From contig NZ_LDPE01000005.1 of NCBI RefSeq assembly GCF_001447995.1, forward strand, positions 93,121 through 157,120: a stretch of DNA of 64,000 nucleotides, given 5' to 3'. Shown here one piece after another: positions 18,005-27,996 of the stretch (positions are counted from its first letter, which is position 1; each line of letters opens with the position of its first letter). The position numbers and the translations under genes were made by a program. Source of the DNA: Maribacter dokdonensis DSW-8. Its GTDB lineage: Bacteria > Bacteroidota > Bacteroidia > Flavobacteriales > Flavobacteriaceae. The notes below the pieces were generated by a model, which saw nothing but the letters and a program-made list of their open reading frames with translations, made no database searches and was not told where the DNA came from.

Positions 18005-19141
18005 ATGAGTTTAAGTTCAAAAATCAAAGCATGTATTTTTCTACTGTTTATGGTAATGATTTATAGCTGTAAGCAAATAAGAAAAGTTACCGATGTCATT
18101 GTACAACCAACGGCAAGAGAGCTTTATGCACGAGAATTTGAAAATTTAGATTCGTTACGTTTTAATACCTGGCAACAGGCGTATAAATTGGCAAAAGCCG
18201 ATAGTCTTCAAATACGCCTTCCTTATGCCGAGCAAGGTCAATATTTTAAAGATCGCATTACAGTTTATAGTTATAATATGTACTTGAATGAAGGCGAGGT
18301 ATTGAATGTTGAGGTTGAGAACAATGTATTGGGAATACGAAGTTTTATTAATCTCATAAAGGTCAACCCAGATAGTAGTTTAACAGATGAATTTCATAAT
18401 AAGTTGGGAGAACATCATGCGAAAGTGCCTATTTATGAAACCGGAATTTATAAAATTACCATTCAACCGGAATTGAACTCACAAGGAATGTTTTCCTTTC
18501 AAATGTATACATCGCCTAGTTTTGGTTTTCCCGTGCTCGGAAAGGACAATAAAGCCATTCAAAGTTTTTGGGGCGCGGTTAGAGGGGGTGGAGCACGTAG
18601 TCATGAGGGTATTGATATTTTTGCAGAAAGGGGAACACCGGTAGTTGCAGCGGTTGATGGTATGGTAAGCGCTACTGGCGAAAAAGGATTAGGTGGTAAA
18701 CAGGTTTGGTTAAAAGCGGGACTCTTTGGTAAATCGCTTTATTATGCTCATTTGGATAGTATATTGGTATCAACCGGTAATAGAGTAACAATAGGTGATA
18801 CTTTGGGCCTGGTAGGAAATACGGGAAATGCCCGTACTACTGCACCACATTTACATTTTGGAATTTATAAATCCGGTCAAGGGGCTATTGATCCGCTTCC
18901 GTTCGTGAAGAAGACAGAAAGACCTGATATAAAAAGGGTATTGAGCGCACCTAAATTTATAAAAGTATCGGCAGCAATTGCCAATTATAGAAATGCCCCA
19001 GAGGTTGTGGGCATAAAGTTAGGAGAAGTAAAACGGAATGATACCTTGTCATTATTAGGGTATACAAATGATTGGGCACACATAGAACTTTTAAGCGGGG
19101 ATAAGGGATTTATTTACAAGAGTCTGGTATTGGAACTTTAG
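18005..19141 (+). CDS. M23 metallopeptidase lipoprotein with C-terminal SH3-like domain
   Basis: A 378-aa envelope protein with a lipoprotein signal (VMIYSC). The peptidase M23 (LytM) domain lies at about 195-305. It has the first zinc motif HEGIDIFAERGTPVVA, with the His and Asp three residues apart, and the second motif HLHFG. A C-terminal segment of about 60 residues resembles an SH3 domain. The catalytic residues look intact, so it is likely a peptidoglycan endopeptidase of the periplasm. Confidence 0.87.
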   Translation: MSLSSKIKACIFLLFMVMIYSCKQIRKVTDVIVQPTARELYAREFENLDSLRFNTWQQAYKLAKADSLQIRLPYAEQGQYFKDRITVYSYNMYLNEGEVLNVEVENNVLGIRSFINLIKVNPDSSLTDEFHNKLGEHHAKVPIYETGIYKITIQPELNSQGMFSFQMYTSPSFGFPVLGKDNKAIQSFWGAVRGGGARSHEGIDIFAERGTPVVAAVDGMVSATGEKGLGGKQVWLKAGLFGKSLYYAHLDSILVSTGNRVTIGDTLGLVGNTGNARTTAPHLHFGIYKSGQGAIDPLPFVKKTERPDIKRVLSAPKFIKVSAAIANYRNAPEVVGIKLGEVKRNDTLSLLGYTNDWAHIELLSGDKGFIYKSLVLEL

Positions 19142-19224
19142 TTGAAAATACTTTTATATTGAAATACAAAGCCTCTTAATTTTAAGAAGAAGAGGCTTCG
19201 TATTATCTAATATGAAAGAAGTAC

Positions 19225-20088
19225 TTATTTGTTCATGAAAAGCTTTGCAAAGACCGGTAGGTGGTCAGAGATATGTTTATTGTTTTCCATTCTATCATCA
19301 ATATGTAGGTACTCTAAAACTTCAAAGTTTTCTACGAATATGTAATCGATACGATTAGTTAATATGCGCGAATGGTCAAAACCACTAAAGGTTCCCGTTG
19401 GTCCGTAAAAAGGTTTTTGAGCGATTGATTTTCCATCAGCCAAGGCATTTTGTAAAAATTGAATCGGTTTTTTCGTGGGATTCAAATTCAAGTCGCCCAT
19501 AAGCACCACCGGAAGATGATCACCATTAACCTTCCTTATCTTGGATACAATGAGTTTTGCCGAGTTTTCACGGGCAACTGTACCTACATGGTCAAAATGC
19601 GTATTGAAGACCAAAAATTGCTTTCCCGTATTTAAATCTTCAAATAATCCATAGGTGCAAATACGTTCCATTGCGGCATCCCATCCTACAGATATTTTAT
19701 TTGGTGTATCGGACAACCAAAATGTTTCACTTTTTAATAGTTTATATAATTTGGTGTTGAACAGAATAGGGGAGTATTCGCCTTTTTCTTTTCCGTCATC
19801 ACGACCAACACCTATATAATTATAATTGGAAAGCTGTTCATCTAAAAACGTTAGTTGATGATGCAGAACTTCTTGCATGCCAATGATACCAGGGTCATAA
19901 TATTGTAAAAGATCAACCATGGCAGCTTTGCGATAGTTCCAATTGTTTACCGTATCATTAACATTGTCGTACTTTATATTATAGGTAAGTACATTAATTT
20001 CTTGACCACAAAGGCTTGAAATCGACATGCATAATGCCAGAACAAAACTTATATATTCTATACTATTCCGCATCCTTGTATTTTTCAA
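19225..20088 (-). CDS. Secreted endonuclease/exonuclease/phosphatase-family protein
   Basis: A 287-aa EEP-fold protein with an N-terminal signal peptide (cleavage near SSLCGQE). The metal and catalytic motifs are in order: GMQEVLHHQ, MGDLNLNPT, RIDYIFV and SDHLPV. Such secreted members may act on nucleic acids, phospholipids or sugar phosphates; the substrate is not clear. Its start overlaps the end of the S9 peptidase gene by 26 bp, so the two are likely co-transcribed. An ATG at 20073 would reduce the overlap. Confidence 0.85.
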   Translation of the reverse strand: MKNTRMRNSIEYISFVLALCMSISSLCGQEINVLTYNIKYDNVNDTVNNWNYRKAAMVDLLQYYDPGIIGMQEVLHHQLTFLDEQLSNYNYIGVGRDDGKEKGEYSPILFNTKLYKLLKSETFWLSDTPNKISVGWDAAMERICTYGLFEDLNTGKQFLVFNTHFDHVGTVARENSAKLIVSKIRKVNGDHLPVVLMGDLNLNPTKKPIQFLQNALADGKSIAQKPFYGPTGTFSGFDHSRILTNRIDYIFVENFEVLEYLHIDDRMENNKHISDHLPVFAKLFMNK

Positions 20089-22090
20089 ACCAAGCTAGTA
20101 CACTGGCAATTTTGGCTACTAAATTACTAGGTCTGTTAGCAATACCATGTCCTGCTCCGGGAATACGCACCATAGCCGTTTCAACACCTTCTAATTTAAG
20201 GGCAGTATAGAATTGTTCAGATTCTGCAATAGGCGTTCTATAATCTTCTTCACCCGTTAGTAACATGGTTGGCGTAGTAACATTGGCAACATACATTAAC
20301 GGAGAACGTCTAAAATAGTTTTCCGGATCTTCCCAAGGTTTTTTGCCGAACCAATATTTAGAAAAGAAAGCGGCACCATCTGCATAGAGCACAAAACTTG
20401 TCCAGTTTATTACTGGTTTGGCAACCACGGCAGCTTTAAATCGGTCAGTTTTACCCACTATCCACGCAGTAAGTACTCCGCCGCCACTACCACCGGTAAC
20501 AAATAGATTGTTGGTATCTATAAATCCTTTTTCAATGACGGCATCTACACCGCTCATTAAATCTTCATAATCGTGATTAGGGTAGTCGTGGTGAATTAAG
20601 TTACCAAACTCCGCTCCATAGCTAGTACTTCCCCTTGGGTTACTGTATAGCACAACATAACCAGCTGCAGCATAAGCTTGTATCTCGGCACTGTAAACTG
20701 AGCCGTAGCTAGTAAACGGTCCGCCATGAATTTCAAGAATAAACGGATATTTTTTACTTGGGTCAAAATTTGGCGGAGTAACCACCCAACCTTGTATTTT
20801 TTTCTGGTCATATGAAGATTCCCACCAAATTTCTTCGGTCTTGCCTAAATCACGAAAAGAGAAAAGATCGTCGTTTACAAAAGTCAATCGTTTAGAACCT
20901 TTTTTATCGGCAGCACCTAAATCAGACGGGTGTTCGGTATTACCTAACGTATAGGCAAATTTAGAGTTGTTAGAAACGGTAAAATCACCCGCGTTATAGG
21001 GTCTTCCCAATGACAACCCACCAAGACCTTCAACTAGAGTGCTTACATTACCGCTTAAGGTAATATGGCCTATTTTAGTAGCTCCTTCCGTATCATATTG
21101 AAAATAAAGACCTTTGCCATCATTTGACCACTGCACATTGGCAATATCCCTATCAAAATCACCGGAAATTAACCTAGGGTTGCTTCCATCGGTATTCATC
21201 ACATAAAGATTGGTAATTTCATACCCCTGTAATTTATCATCTTTACCGGTGTAAGCTATTAACTTACCATCTGGAGAAACTGTAGGTGAATTGTCCGGTC
21301 CATATCTAGAAGTCAGCGGAGTTACCTCTGCTGTTGATAAGTCTAATTTATAGACCTCGCTATTGGCAGGTTCAAAAGCCTCATCTGGATTAAAATTTGC
21401 GGAGAAGTATAACGCTTTGTCATTTTTGGCCCATACGGGAGCACCATGGTCAAATGTTGTAGTCGTTAATTGCTTTGGCGTACCGCCATCAATAGATAAG
21501 GTGAAAATTTGAGTATGTCCGCCTTTAATATATCCTTGACCGTCACCCCTATAGTTTAATTTGTCAATATATGTTGGTGGGGTATTCCATTTGGCGCCTT
21601 CAGGCTTAGAAGGCATTTTTACGATAGATTTTTCAGCCTCTGGCACAAACATGGTAAAAGCTAAATAACGATCATCATGAGACCAGCTTACGGCACCGGG
21701 ACTTTTAGGAGTATTCGTTAAAGGAGCAATTTCTTTGGTATCCATCCACATGAGGTATAATTTCATTTTGGAATCCTCTTTGTTCGATTTAAAAATGATT
21801 TTTTTACCGTCATGAGACCAGCGTGGATAGTAGTCGTTTTGGTTGCCAGTTGTCAAAGGTCTATTTTGTGAACCGTCGTAATTTATGATCCAAAGATTAG
21901 ATAAATTCTTGTCGGTCATAATATCCTTGAAGTTTCTAACGTAGATTATTTTACTGCCATCTGGCGATATCTGAGGATCAGATACATACTCCATGTTAAA
22001 TATATCGGTAAGCTCAAGATTTGAAGAAACTTGTGCAGTTACCGTTATTGAAAATAATAGGAGAAAGAGTGTTTTGGTAATAACTTGCAT
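20063..22090 (-). CDS. S9-family prolyl oligopeptidase-like peptidase
   Basis: A 675-aa secreted peptidase. A signal peptide (about 1-19) precedes a TolB-like beta-propeller with repeats such as DPQISPDGSKIIYVR. An alpha/beta hydrolase domain follows from about 430. The nucleophile Ser535 sits in GGSGGG, the acid in EEDYRTP and the His in GAGHG. Family members cleave dipeptides or acylated residues from peptides in the periplasm. Length is normal. Confidence 0.9.
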   Translation of the reverse strand: MQVITKTLFLLLFSITVTAQVSSNLELTDIFNMEYVSDPQISPDGSKIIYVRNFKDIMTDKNLSNLWIINYDGSQNRPLTTGNQNDYYPRWSHDGKKIIFKSNKEDSKMKLYLMWMDTKEIAPLTNTPKSPGAVSWSHDDRYLAFTMFVPEAEKSIVKMPSKPEGAKWNTPPTYIDKLNYRGDGQGYIKGGHTQIFTLSIDGGTPKQLTTTTFDHGAPVWAKNDKALYFSANFNPDEAFEPANSEVYKLDLSTAEVTPLTSRYGPDNSPTVSPDGKLIAYTGKDDKLQGYEITNLYVMNTDGSNPRLISGDFDRDIANVQWSNDGKGLYFQYDTEGATKIGHITLSGNVSTLVEGLGGLSLGRPYNAGDFTVSNNSKFAYTLGNTEHPSDLGAADKKGSKRLTFVNDDLFSFRDLGKTEEIWWESSYDQKKIQGWVVTPPNFDPSKKYPFILEIHGGPFTSYGSVYSAEIQAYAAAGYVVLYSNPRGSTSYGAEFGNLIHHDYPNHDYEDLMSGVDAVIEKGFIDTNNLFVTGGSGGGVLTAWIVGKTDRFKAAVVAKPVINWTSFVLYADGAAFFSKYWFGKKPWEDPENYFRRSPLMYVANVTTPTMLLTGEEDYRTPIAESEQFYTALKLEGVETAMVRIPGAGHGIANRPSNLVAKIASVLAWFEKYKDAE

Positions 22091-22217
22091 AGTGTTGAAT
22101 TTGGTTTGAAATAATCCTATGAAGATAGCGAATTACTTAAAAAAATAGAACGACATGCATTAAGAATTGAGGAAGTATTAACATTAAATCCTTTAATCCT
22201 TTTTGTATTTTCACGGT

Positions 22218-22598
22218 ATGGAAGAAAAAGGCTATTTACATCAAATTCACCCTGTGCTTCCGGTTTGGGATGTGGTTGAAGCGTTAGATTTTTATGTTAA
22301 CCGATTGGGGTTTAAGATTGCCTTCGCAGATGATGCCAAAAACCCAAAATATGCGGGTATCTTAAGGGACGATATTGAGATTCATTTGCAATGGCACAAT
22401 AAAAAAATGTGGGAGGTAGATATAGATAGACCTATGTTGCGCATTGTATCTCAAAACATAGAAGCTTTGTACAATGAGTATTCAAACGTAGATGTTTTTA
22501 ATGCACATACATTGCTAAGGGAAACCGCATGGGGAACACGGGAGTTTGCTTTTTACGATCCATTTAAAAACGGATTAACATTTTATAGAGATGTTTAG
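22218..22598 (+). CDS. VOC-superfamily (glyoxalase/bleomycin resistance-like) protein
   Basis: A 126-aa protein from the ATG at 22218; an in-frame TTG at 22203 is less likely. It has the VOC pattern of HPVLPVWDVVEALDFYVNRL, then DIEIHLQWHN and a C-terminal EFAFYDPFKNGLTFYRD. Family members dimerise to bind metal or sequester drugs. No specific ligand can be named. It lies 43 bp upstream of the epimerase-like gene on the same strand. Confidence 0.83.
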   Translation: MEEKGYLHQIHPVLPVWDVVEALDFYVNRLGFKIAFADDAKNPKYAGILRDDIEIHLQWHNKKMWEVDIDRPMLRIVSQNIEALYNEYSNVDVFNAHTLLRETAWGTREFAFYDPFKNGLTFYRDV

Positions 22599-22641
22599 AC
22601 CGTTCAGTTTCATGGAATCATCAAGAATTTAAAATATAGAA

Positions 22642-23625
22642 ATGAAAGTATTATTTATAGGAGGAACAGGGAATATAAGTACACCAAGTAGTAGATTGGC
22701 GGTTGCCAAAGGAATGGATTTGTACCTATTAAATAGGGGCAAAGCCAAAGTTGATATTAAGGGCGCACAAAGTATTATTGGTGATATCAACAAACCGGAT
22801 GAACTTGAAGAGCTGAAAAAACATGAGTGGGATGTTGTGGTGAACTGGATAGCGTTTACACCTGATGATATTGAGCGCGATATTGAATTGTTTAAAGGAA
22901 AGACCAAGCAATACATTTTTATAAGTTCGGCATCTTGTTATCAAACGCCATTGAGCTATCCTGTAATTACGGAGTCTACTCCGTTACATAATAATCTATG
23001 GGATTATTCTCAAGGTAAAATTCAATGTGAGGACAGGTTACAGAAAGCATATCGTGAGGAAGGATTTCCTATTACCATAGTAAGACCATCCTTAACGTAT
23101 GATACGGTAATACCTATAGCCGTTGGTGGATTTGATAAGTTCAATACCGCACAGCGAATATTAGAAGGTAAAGAAATAATTGTACATGGAGACGGAACCT
23201 CACTTTGGACAGTGACACATTCAGATGATTTTGCAAAGGGATTTGTAGGTTTATTAGGATTACAGACCGCAATAGGGCATGCTTTTCATATTACTTCAGA
23301 TGAGGTGCTGACCTGGAATATGATTTATAAGATTTTGGCTGATGCCTTAGGGAAGGAAGCAAAAGTAGTTCATATAGCGTCGGACTTTATTTGTAAAGTA
23401 GAGCCGTCATTTACGGGTACACTTTTAGCGGACAAAGCAGAAAGTGTCTTGTTCGATAATACCAAGATAAAAACTTTTGTACCGGGGTTTAAAGCTACAA
23501 TTCCGTTTTCAGAAGGGATAAAGAGGACCGTAAAGTGGTTGTTAGAGCATCCAGAACATCAAAACATAAATGAGGAGACAGAGGCTAAGATTGAGAATGT
23601 GTTGAAGGCTTATAAAGATTTGTAG
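22642..23625 (+). CDS. NAD-dependent epimerase/dehydratase, extended or atypical SDR
   Basis: A 327-aa Rossmann-fold protein. The nucleotide motif is FIGGTGNIS at the N-terminus, and the catalytic YxxxK appears as YSQGK. The middle resembles sugar-nucleotide epimerases and mRNA-binding-like SDRs (VVNWIAFTPDDIERDI). Substrate is unknown. It is followed by a 310-bp non-coding stretch with GC-rich repeats. Confidence 0.85.
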   Translation: MKVLFIGGTGNISTPSSRLAVAKGMDLYLLNRGKAKVDIKGAQSIIGDINKPDELEELKKHEWDVVVNWIAFTPDDIERDIELFKGKTKQYIFISSASCYQTPLSYPVITESTPLHNNLWDYSQGKIQCEDRLQKAYREEGFPITIVRPSLTYDTVIPIAVGGFDKFNTAQRILEGKEIIVHGDGTSLWTVTHSDDFAKGFVGLLGLQTAIGHAFHITSDEVLTWNMIYKILADALGKEAKVVHIASDFICKVEPSFTGTLLADKAESVLFDNTKIKTFVPGFKATIPFSEGIKRTVKWLLEHPEHQNINEETEAKIENVLKAYKDL

Positions 23626-23665
23626 ATTTTTGAGAGCACTAGCAGGTTGATTCACTATTCGTATT

Positions 23666-23696
23666 ACCCACCCCTTAATCCCCTCCCGGGAGGGGA
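23666..23696. repeat. GC-rich palindromic repeat, copy 1
   Basis: ACCCACCCCTTAATCCCCTC followed by CCGGGAGGGGA forms a short CCCCTCC/GGAGGGG hairpin with a C-rich flank. It is an inverted relative of copy 2 at 23788-23818 and of the copy inside the kinase gene at 34437-34467. It stands out strongly against the AT-rich background. No gene is evident in 23626-23936. Confidence 0.75.
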
Positions 23697-23787
23697 GGAA
23701 TACGTGATATTTGTGAGTATTTAGCGTTTTTAAATGTTAATTTACACGTATCATTCTATGAATTGGTTGGAGTAAAGCAATTAAACA

Positions 23788-23818
23788 TTCCCCTCCTTGG
23801 AGGGGCTAGGGGTGGGTT
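23788..23818. repeat. GC-rich palindromic repeat, copy 2
   Basis: TTCCCCTCCTTGGAGGGG followed by CTAGGGGTGGGTT. Its core CCCCTCCTTGGAGGGG is a perfect palindrome. It is in the opposite orientation to copy 1, about 90 bp away, so the two could pair into a larger hairpin. Confidence 0.75.
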
Positions 23819-23936
23819 CTTTGAGTCTGCTAAATTTTTCTTTTATGTGAAATGATAATAGAAGTATACACTGTGCACAATCATTTTCTTTACCTTGGAG
23901 TGGTAAGTGATGAGTAATTAAAAACTAGCTTGAATC

Positions 23937-24680
23937 TTACTTTTCATGATGCTCTAAATAATTATCTATTCTGTGATATAAGAGTGCAGCATCTTTTTTG
24001 ACATACTCAAGCCTATTTAGAATGGAATAGGCATAGGTTAATTCTGAATTAGTGAGTTGGTAAAATTTATCCTTACGCATCATTTTTAAAAGAATGGGGA
24101 TTTCGGCGGGGCTTACTGAATCTGGAAATTTAGGGTTAAATACTTTATATGAGTTCATAAAATGAGGATAATCACTACGTGAATCGGCCCCATATTCATA
24201 TAAGAATTCTAAATTTAAATAGTACGCAACAATCTCATCACGAATGTCTTGGTCTGAGATTAGGCTAATATTACCTGTACTTGACAACTCATTATAAGTT
24301 CTGTTATTAGGGGTAAGCCTGCCGATGCCATAAATACCACCATAAGCTACATCATTTATAAATGTGATGGTATCGGTTGGTATAATACCGTTCAGATAAT
24401 AATTTTTAGCTTTATTTAAGCCTTGTATTTTTTTATCACCTCTTTTAAACCAACTTCTTTCAAAATATAAAGAATCCGATAGTATATCTTCTTGAATGTT
24501 CTTGAGGTAATTCAGTTCTACTTCTCTGCTTTTACGATACTCATTCCAATTATTAATCTGTAATGCAATTAATATTCCAACAACAACGAGAATAATTTCA
24601 CCGATGGCGTATTTTAAGTACTTGGAGACTTTGCCTTCTTCGAGCAGGTTTCTGCGGATTTTTCTAAAGAAATTAATCAT
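23937..24680 (-). CDS. DUF6090-family membrane-anchored protein
   Basis: A 247-aa protein of the DUF6090 family. A basic N-terminus (FRKIRRNLLEEGKVSKYLKY) leads into a single membrane helix (GEIILVVVGILIALQINNW). A helical soluble domain follows, starting with VELNYLKNIQEDI. The family is common in Flavobacteriaceae and has no known function. Confidence 0.85.
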   Translation of the reverse strand: MINFFRKIRRNLLEEGKVSKYLKYAIGEIILVVVGILIALQINNWNEYRKSREVELNYLKNIQEDILSDSLYFERSWFKRGDKKIQGLNKAKNYYLNGIIPTDTITFINDVAYGGIYGIGRLTPNNRTYNELSSTGNISLISDQDIRDEIVAYYLNLEFLYEYGADSRSDYPHFMNSYKVFNPKFPDSVSPAEIPILLKMMRKDKFYQLTNSELTYAYSILNRLEYVKKDAALLYHRIDNYLEHHEK

Positions 24681-24732
24681 TGGTCAATTGTTCTGATTTC
24701 TTGGCGTCAAATTGATTTATTTTAGAGGGGGT

Positions 24733-26235
24733 TCAATTTTTAATTGGAGCTTCAGGAACCTTACCATACAACACATTACCTGCAGCTTCATATTTATCAT
24801 CTTTCATCCAAAAAGGAGTTTCAGGGTCATTGGCTATCAACCTACCTGAAAGCACATAGCCTTGGTAAAATTTCACTAGATAATCATAATCCAAACTATC
24901 CGCCTCATCACCAGGTTGGTGGTAATATTTGTTAATTTCATCATCAAAGGCATCAAAACCAGTTGAATAAGTAGGAGCGGGAACACCCTTACTGGCAAAG
25001 CTTACATTATCGCTACGATCAAATAGTCCTTGTTCAGGAGCAGGGTCATCAATGGCTTTTAAACCAAAAGTTGCGGCACCTGAAACAATATGTTTTTGTG
25101 CTGTTGTTCTATTTAATCCAATTACGGTAGCCAATTTTGTATTGTTATACCCTCCACCATCGGTATTGAAACCATATACTATTTGCTTGAGTGGAAATAT
25201 AGGGTGCTCAACATAATATTGACTACCTAATAAACCTTTTTCCTCTCCGGTAAAAAAAATGAATATAGCTGACCGTTTTGTAGGAAACTTTCCAATATTC
25301 TCTGCCATACTTAAAACAGCAGTAGTGCCTATGGCATTATCCCGTGCACCATTATAAATACTATCACCCACAGCATCAGGTTTACCAATACCCACGTGGT
25401 CATAATGTGCAGAATACATAATGAATTCTTCTTTTAATTTTGGATCGGTACCTTCTAGAACACCTATTACATTTTGTGTTTCTAGTGTTTCTTCTTTTAT
25501 TCCGTCAGTTTCTATTGCATATGCTAGCTTAGCATTATTGAATGTAGCAAGTTTATTAGCTGAGGAATTTACCCAAAGATGAATAAAATCTGGTTTTGGC
25601 ATTTGTTCATTTTTAGTATCAGGTATCTTAACACCTTCTTCCATGAAATGAGAAACCCTGGTCCACCAATCTTCTTCAAGTAAAGTCATCTCAAGTAACC
25701 CTATTGCCCCATTTTTGATTGCTAATTCCTGTTTTTCTTTATGTGCATTATAAACTGCTCTAGCATCTGAAGCTTCTGAAGTTCCACCTTTTACTATAAT
25801 AAGTTTTCCGTTGACATCTTTTCCTTTGTAATCTTCTTCAATTCCAAAATTAAGATAGATTGCTTCTCCGGAAAGATCACTCCCTTTTGCTTCCACTGCA
25901 ATGGTGTGTGGATAGTTTTCCCCATTTATAGAAACCTTAAGTACTTTGGGTGCAGTGGTTTGTATTAAATTAAATTTCTGATAGTAAGAATTTATGGCAG
26001 AATGCGGTTTTATGCCATACCCGCGTAAAGTATTAGCTAGATAGGATGCCGCTATTTTTAATTCTGGAGATCCAGTAGCACGACCTTTTAGGGCATCATC
26101 GGCCAAAAAATATATATGTCCCTCAATTTCATTTTTATCAACGGTCATCTCTGCTTTTTCTGAATCTGTCTGAGCAAAAACCAGAGTGGTCAAGCATAAA
26201 GTTATAAGTAGTAGTAAAGGTTTCATAGTATTCAT
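24733..26235 (-). CDS. M28-family zinc aminopeptidase, secreted
   Basis: A 500-aa secreted peptidase with a signal peptide (cleavage near LVFAQ). A PA-like insert precedes the M28 catalytic part. Di-zinc ligands and the catalytic Glu are visible in SAHYDHVG, GARDNAIGT, FTGEEKGLLG, FNTDGGG and YYHQPGDE. It would release N-terminal residues from peptides in the periplasm. It lies 66 bp after the PycTM-like gene on the same strand, but a functional link is not implied. Confidence 0.9.
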   Translation of the reverse strand: MNTMKPLLLLITLCLTTLVFAQTDSEKAEMTVDKNEIEGHIYFLADDALKGRATGSPELKIAASYLANTLRGYGIKPHSAINSYYQKFNLIQTTAPKVLKVSINGENYPHTIAVEAKGSDLSGEAIYLNFGIEEDYKGKDVNGKLIIVKGGTSEASDARAVYNAHKEKQELAIKNGAIGLLEMTLLEEDWWTRVSHFMEEGVKIPDTKNEQMPKPDFIHLWVNSSANKLATFNNAKLAYAIETDGIKEETLETQNVIGVLEGTDPKLKEEFIMYSAHYDHVGIGKPDAVGDSIYNGARDNAIGTTAVLSMAENIGKFPTKRSAIFIFFTGEEKGLLGSQYYVEHPIFPLKQIVYGFNTDGGGYNNTKLATVIGLNRTTAQKHIVSGAATFGLKAIDDPAPEQGLFDRSDNVSFASKGVPAPTYSTGFDAFDDEINKYYHQPGDEADSLDYDYLVKFYQGYVLSGRLIANDPETPFWMKDDKYEAAGNVLYGKVPEAPIKN

Positions 26236-26301
26236 TATATGGGTTATTTGATGTTAGTTTTAAATAATACATTTAAGTGTTATAGCGGTGTGTGCTTATG
26301 G

Positions 26302-26928
26302 TCACATAATTCTTAACACTCCATAATAAACTGCTGTTAATAGCAGTAGCACAAGGCTAATAGCTAAAAAGAATATAGATCGTTGAACGTTTCTAAACTT
26401 CCACGCAGATATTTTTGAATTGATGTAAATCTGTTCCCCCAGTTGCTCAAAAACTTCTTGTTCATTAATGCTCACGTTGTAAAATTTCCTTGAAAATTCT
26501 TTGATGGTTCCAAATTTGGTAATGACATCTCCAAAATAAAACACATTATCACTGTAGTTCCCTTCAAGTTTTGGAATAAAGCAGCGTACACTAAAAAAAA
26601 TGGAAACTACGGTAGCTACAAACCACAGTCCAATTAGTATATAGAACAAAATGGCATTTGACACGGAATGCATTACGGGAGCAGCACTTTGGTAGATGAA
26701 ATTGAGAATAATACCGTAAAAAGAGAGTATAAGTCCCGCCTTCAATTCCGAAGCCTTTATGAGTCCAGATACATAATTAATGGTGCCCCAATAATGATCT
26801 ACTAATTCTTCTGCATGTCCCTTGGATTTTAATTCATCTAAAAGACCTTTCTCAAAAGCGGACAATGGGTTATGCTCTTGTTTGGTTTTATTGGAATTCT
26901 TGTTTTTATTGTCAATCGGTTTGGTCAT
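26302..26928 (-). CDS. Pycsar effector-type membrane protein (PycTM/DUF5706-like)
   Basis: A 208-aa protein. A hydrophilic N-terminus is followed by membrane helices at about 63-80, 92-114 and 184-203. The family signature is recognisable: KASELKAGLILSFYGIILNF in helix 1, a soluble segment with NVFYFGDVITKF, and EQLGEQIYINSKISAWKFRN before the last helix. In Pycsar defence, PycTM is a membrane effector triggered by cyclic UMP or CMP, causing membrane damage. Here the gene lies 23 bp downstream of a receiver-cyclase fusion, an arrangement that suggests cyclic-nucleotide control. Whether it serves antiphage defence or ordinary signalling is open. Confidence 0.82.
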   Translation of the reverse strand: MTKPIDNKNKNSNKTKQEHNPLSAFEKGLLDELKSKGHAEELVDHYWGTINYVSGLIKASELKAGLILSFYGIILNFIYQSAAPVMHSVSNAILFYILIGLWFVATVVSIFFSVRCFIPKLEGNYSDNVFYFGDVITKFGTIKEFSRKFYNVSINEQEVFEQLGEQIYINSKISAWKFRNVQRSIFFLAISLVLLLLTAVYYGVLRIM

Positions 26929-26951
26929 GGCTTTAAGTTTAATATCACAAA

Positions 26952-27992
26952 CTATTCTATCACATTGTATACGGTAAGCGGTTGCGATTTATTTTTCATA
27001 TTGATACTACCTAAGTTTTCACATTTAAAGGCTTCTTTTACCTGTTCATAACAACTTTCACAGATGATAATTTGATTTTCTTTAGCGGCATCTTGCAATC
27101 TAGCGGCAGTATTTACCGAGTCTCCTATAACAGTGTAATCTAGACGCTTAAGGGTAGCGGAACCAATATTTCCGGAAATCATTTCACCACTTTTAATACC
27201 TATAGAAACTTTTGGCTGGTATGTTTCTTTGCCTTCCTCTTTGGGTAAGCTGTTCACTTGATTTCTAATGGCCAATGCGGCATCAATGGCACGGTCTAAA
27301 TGATATTCTCCTCTAAAAACGGCCATAACGGCATCACCTATAAATTTATCTATGATACCATCTTGCTCCATTATTTCTTTTACCATGGTATCGAAATAGG
27401 TATTTAGCATTGAAACAACAATGTCAGGACTAGTGGTCTCACTAATTTTTGTGAATCCGCATACGTCTACAAACATTATGGTACCTTCAATATTCTCGTT
27501 TGCCATTATCTTAGACTCATATTCTTGGCCACCCATAAAATTGAGTACGTTTTCATCAACATACATTTTTAGAATATTGTTTTCTTTAATGGCTTGCAGC
27601 GTTTTTCTAATTTCCATGGCATGCTTTAGGGTCTTTTCCATGGTAATGGTCAAGTCTTCAAAGTTTATGGGTTTGGTGATAAAATCAAATGCACCTCGGT
27701 TCATGGCTACACGAATATTTTCCATGTCACCATAGGCGGAAACAATAACCGATTTAATTAAAGGGCTAGATTCATGCAATTCCGAGAGTAGGGTAAGACC
27801 GTCCATCTCTGGCATGTTAATATCGCTCAAAACAATATCTATACCGGGATTTTTCCCAAGTTTCTCTAGCGCATCTCTACCGTTTATAGCAAATACAAAC
27901 TCGTATTCGTTCTGCCGTATCTGTTTTCTAAATTTCTGTTTGATGAGTATCTCTAAGTCCGTCTCATCATCTACTACCATTATTTTTGCCAT
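26952..27992 (-). CDS. Response regulator with class III nucleotidyl cyclase output
   Basis: A 346-aa fusion. The receiver domain (about 1-125) has acidic residues Asp8/Asp9, phospho-acceptor Asp57, switch Ser85 and Lys107. A helical linker leads to a class III cyclase domain (about 165-346). Metal ligands are Asp176 (MFVDVCGFT) and Asp220 ([10 protein letters not shown]). Lys216 and Thr287 (DYTVIGD) fit the Lys/Thr base-recognition pair of class IIIb adenylyl cyclases, and Asn294 and Arg298 complete the transition-state pair. It is therefore probably active and ATP-specific, though pyrimidine use cannot be excluded. It is 4 nt from a lone receiver gene and upstream of the PycTM-like gene. 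Confidence 0.9.
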   Translation of the reverse strand: MAKIMVVDDETDLEILIKQKFRKQIRQNEYEFVFAINGRDALEKLGKNPGIDIVLSDINMPEMDGLTLLSELHESSPLIKSVIVSAYGDMENIRVAMNRGAFDFITKPINFEDLTITMEKTLKHAMEIRKTLQAIKENNILKMYVDENVLNFMGGQEYESKIMANENIEGTIMFVDVCGFTKISETTSPDIVVSMLNTYFDTMVKEIMEQDGIIDKFIGDAVMAVFRGEYHLDRAIDAALAIRNQVNSLPKEEGKETYQPKVSIGIKSGEMISGNIGSATLKRLDYTVIGDSVNTAARLQDAAKENQIIICESCYEQVKEAFKCENLGSINMKNKSQPLTVYNVIE

Positions 27993-27996
27993 AGTC

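Noticed and set aside
24733-26235. M28 peptidase as part of the cyclase/PycTM operon
   Set aside because: Same strand and only 66 bp away, but a secreted aminopeptidase has no evident link; kept separate.
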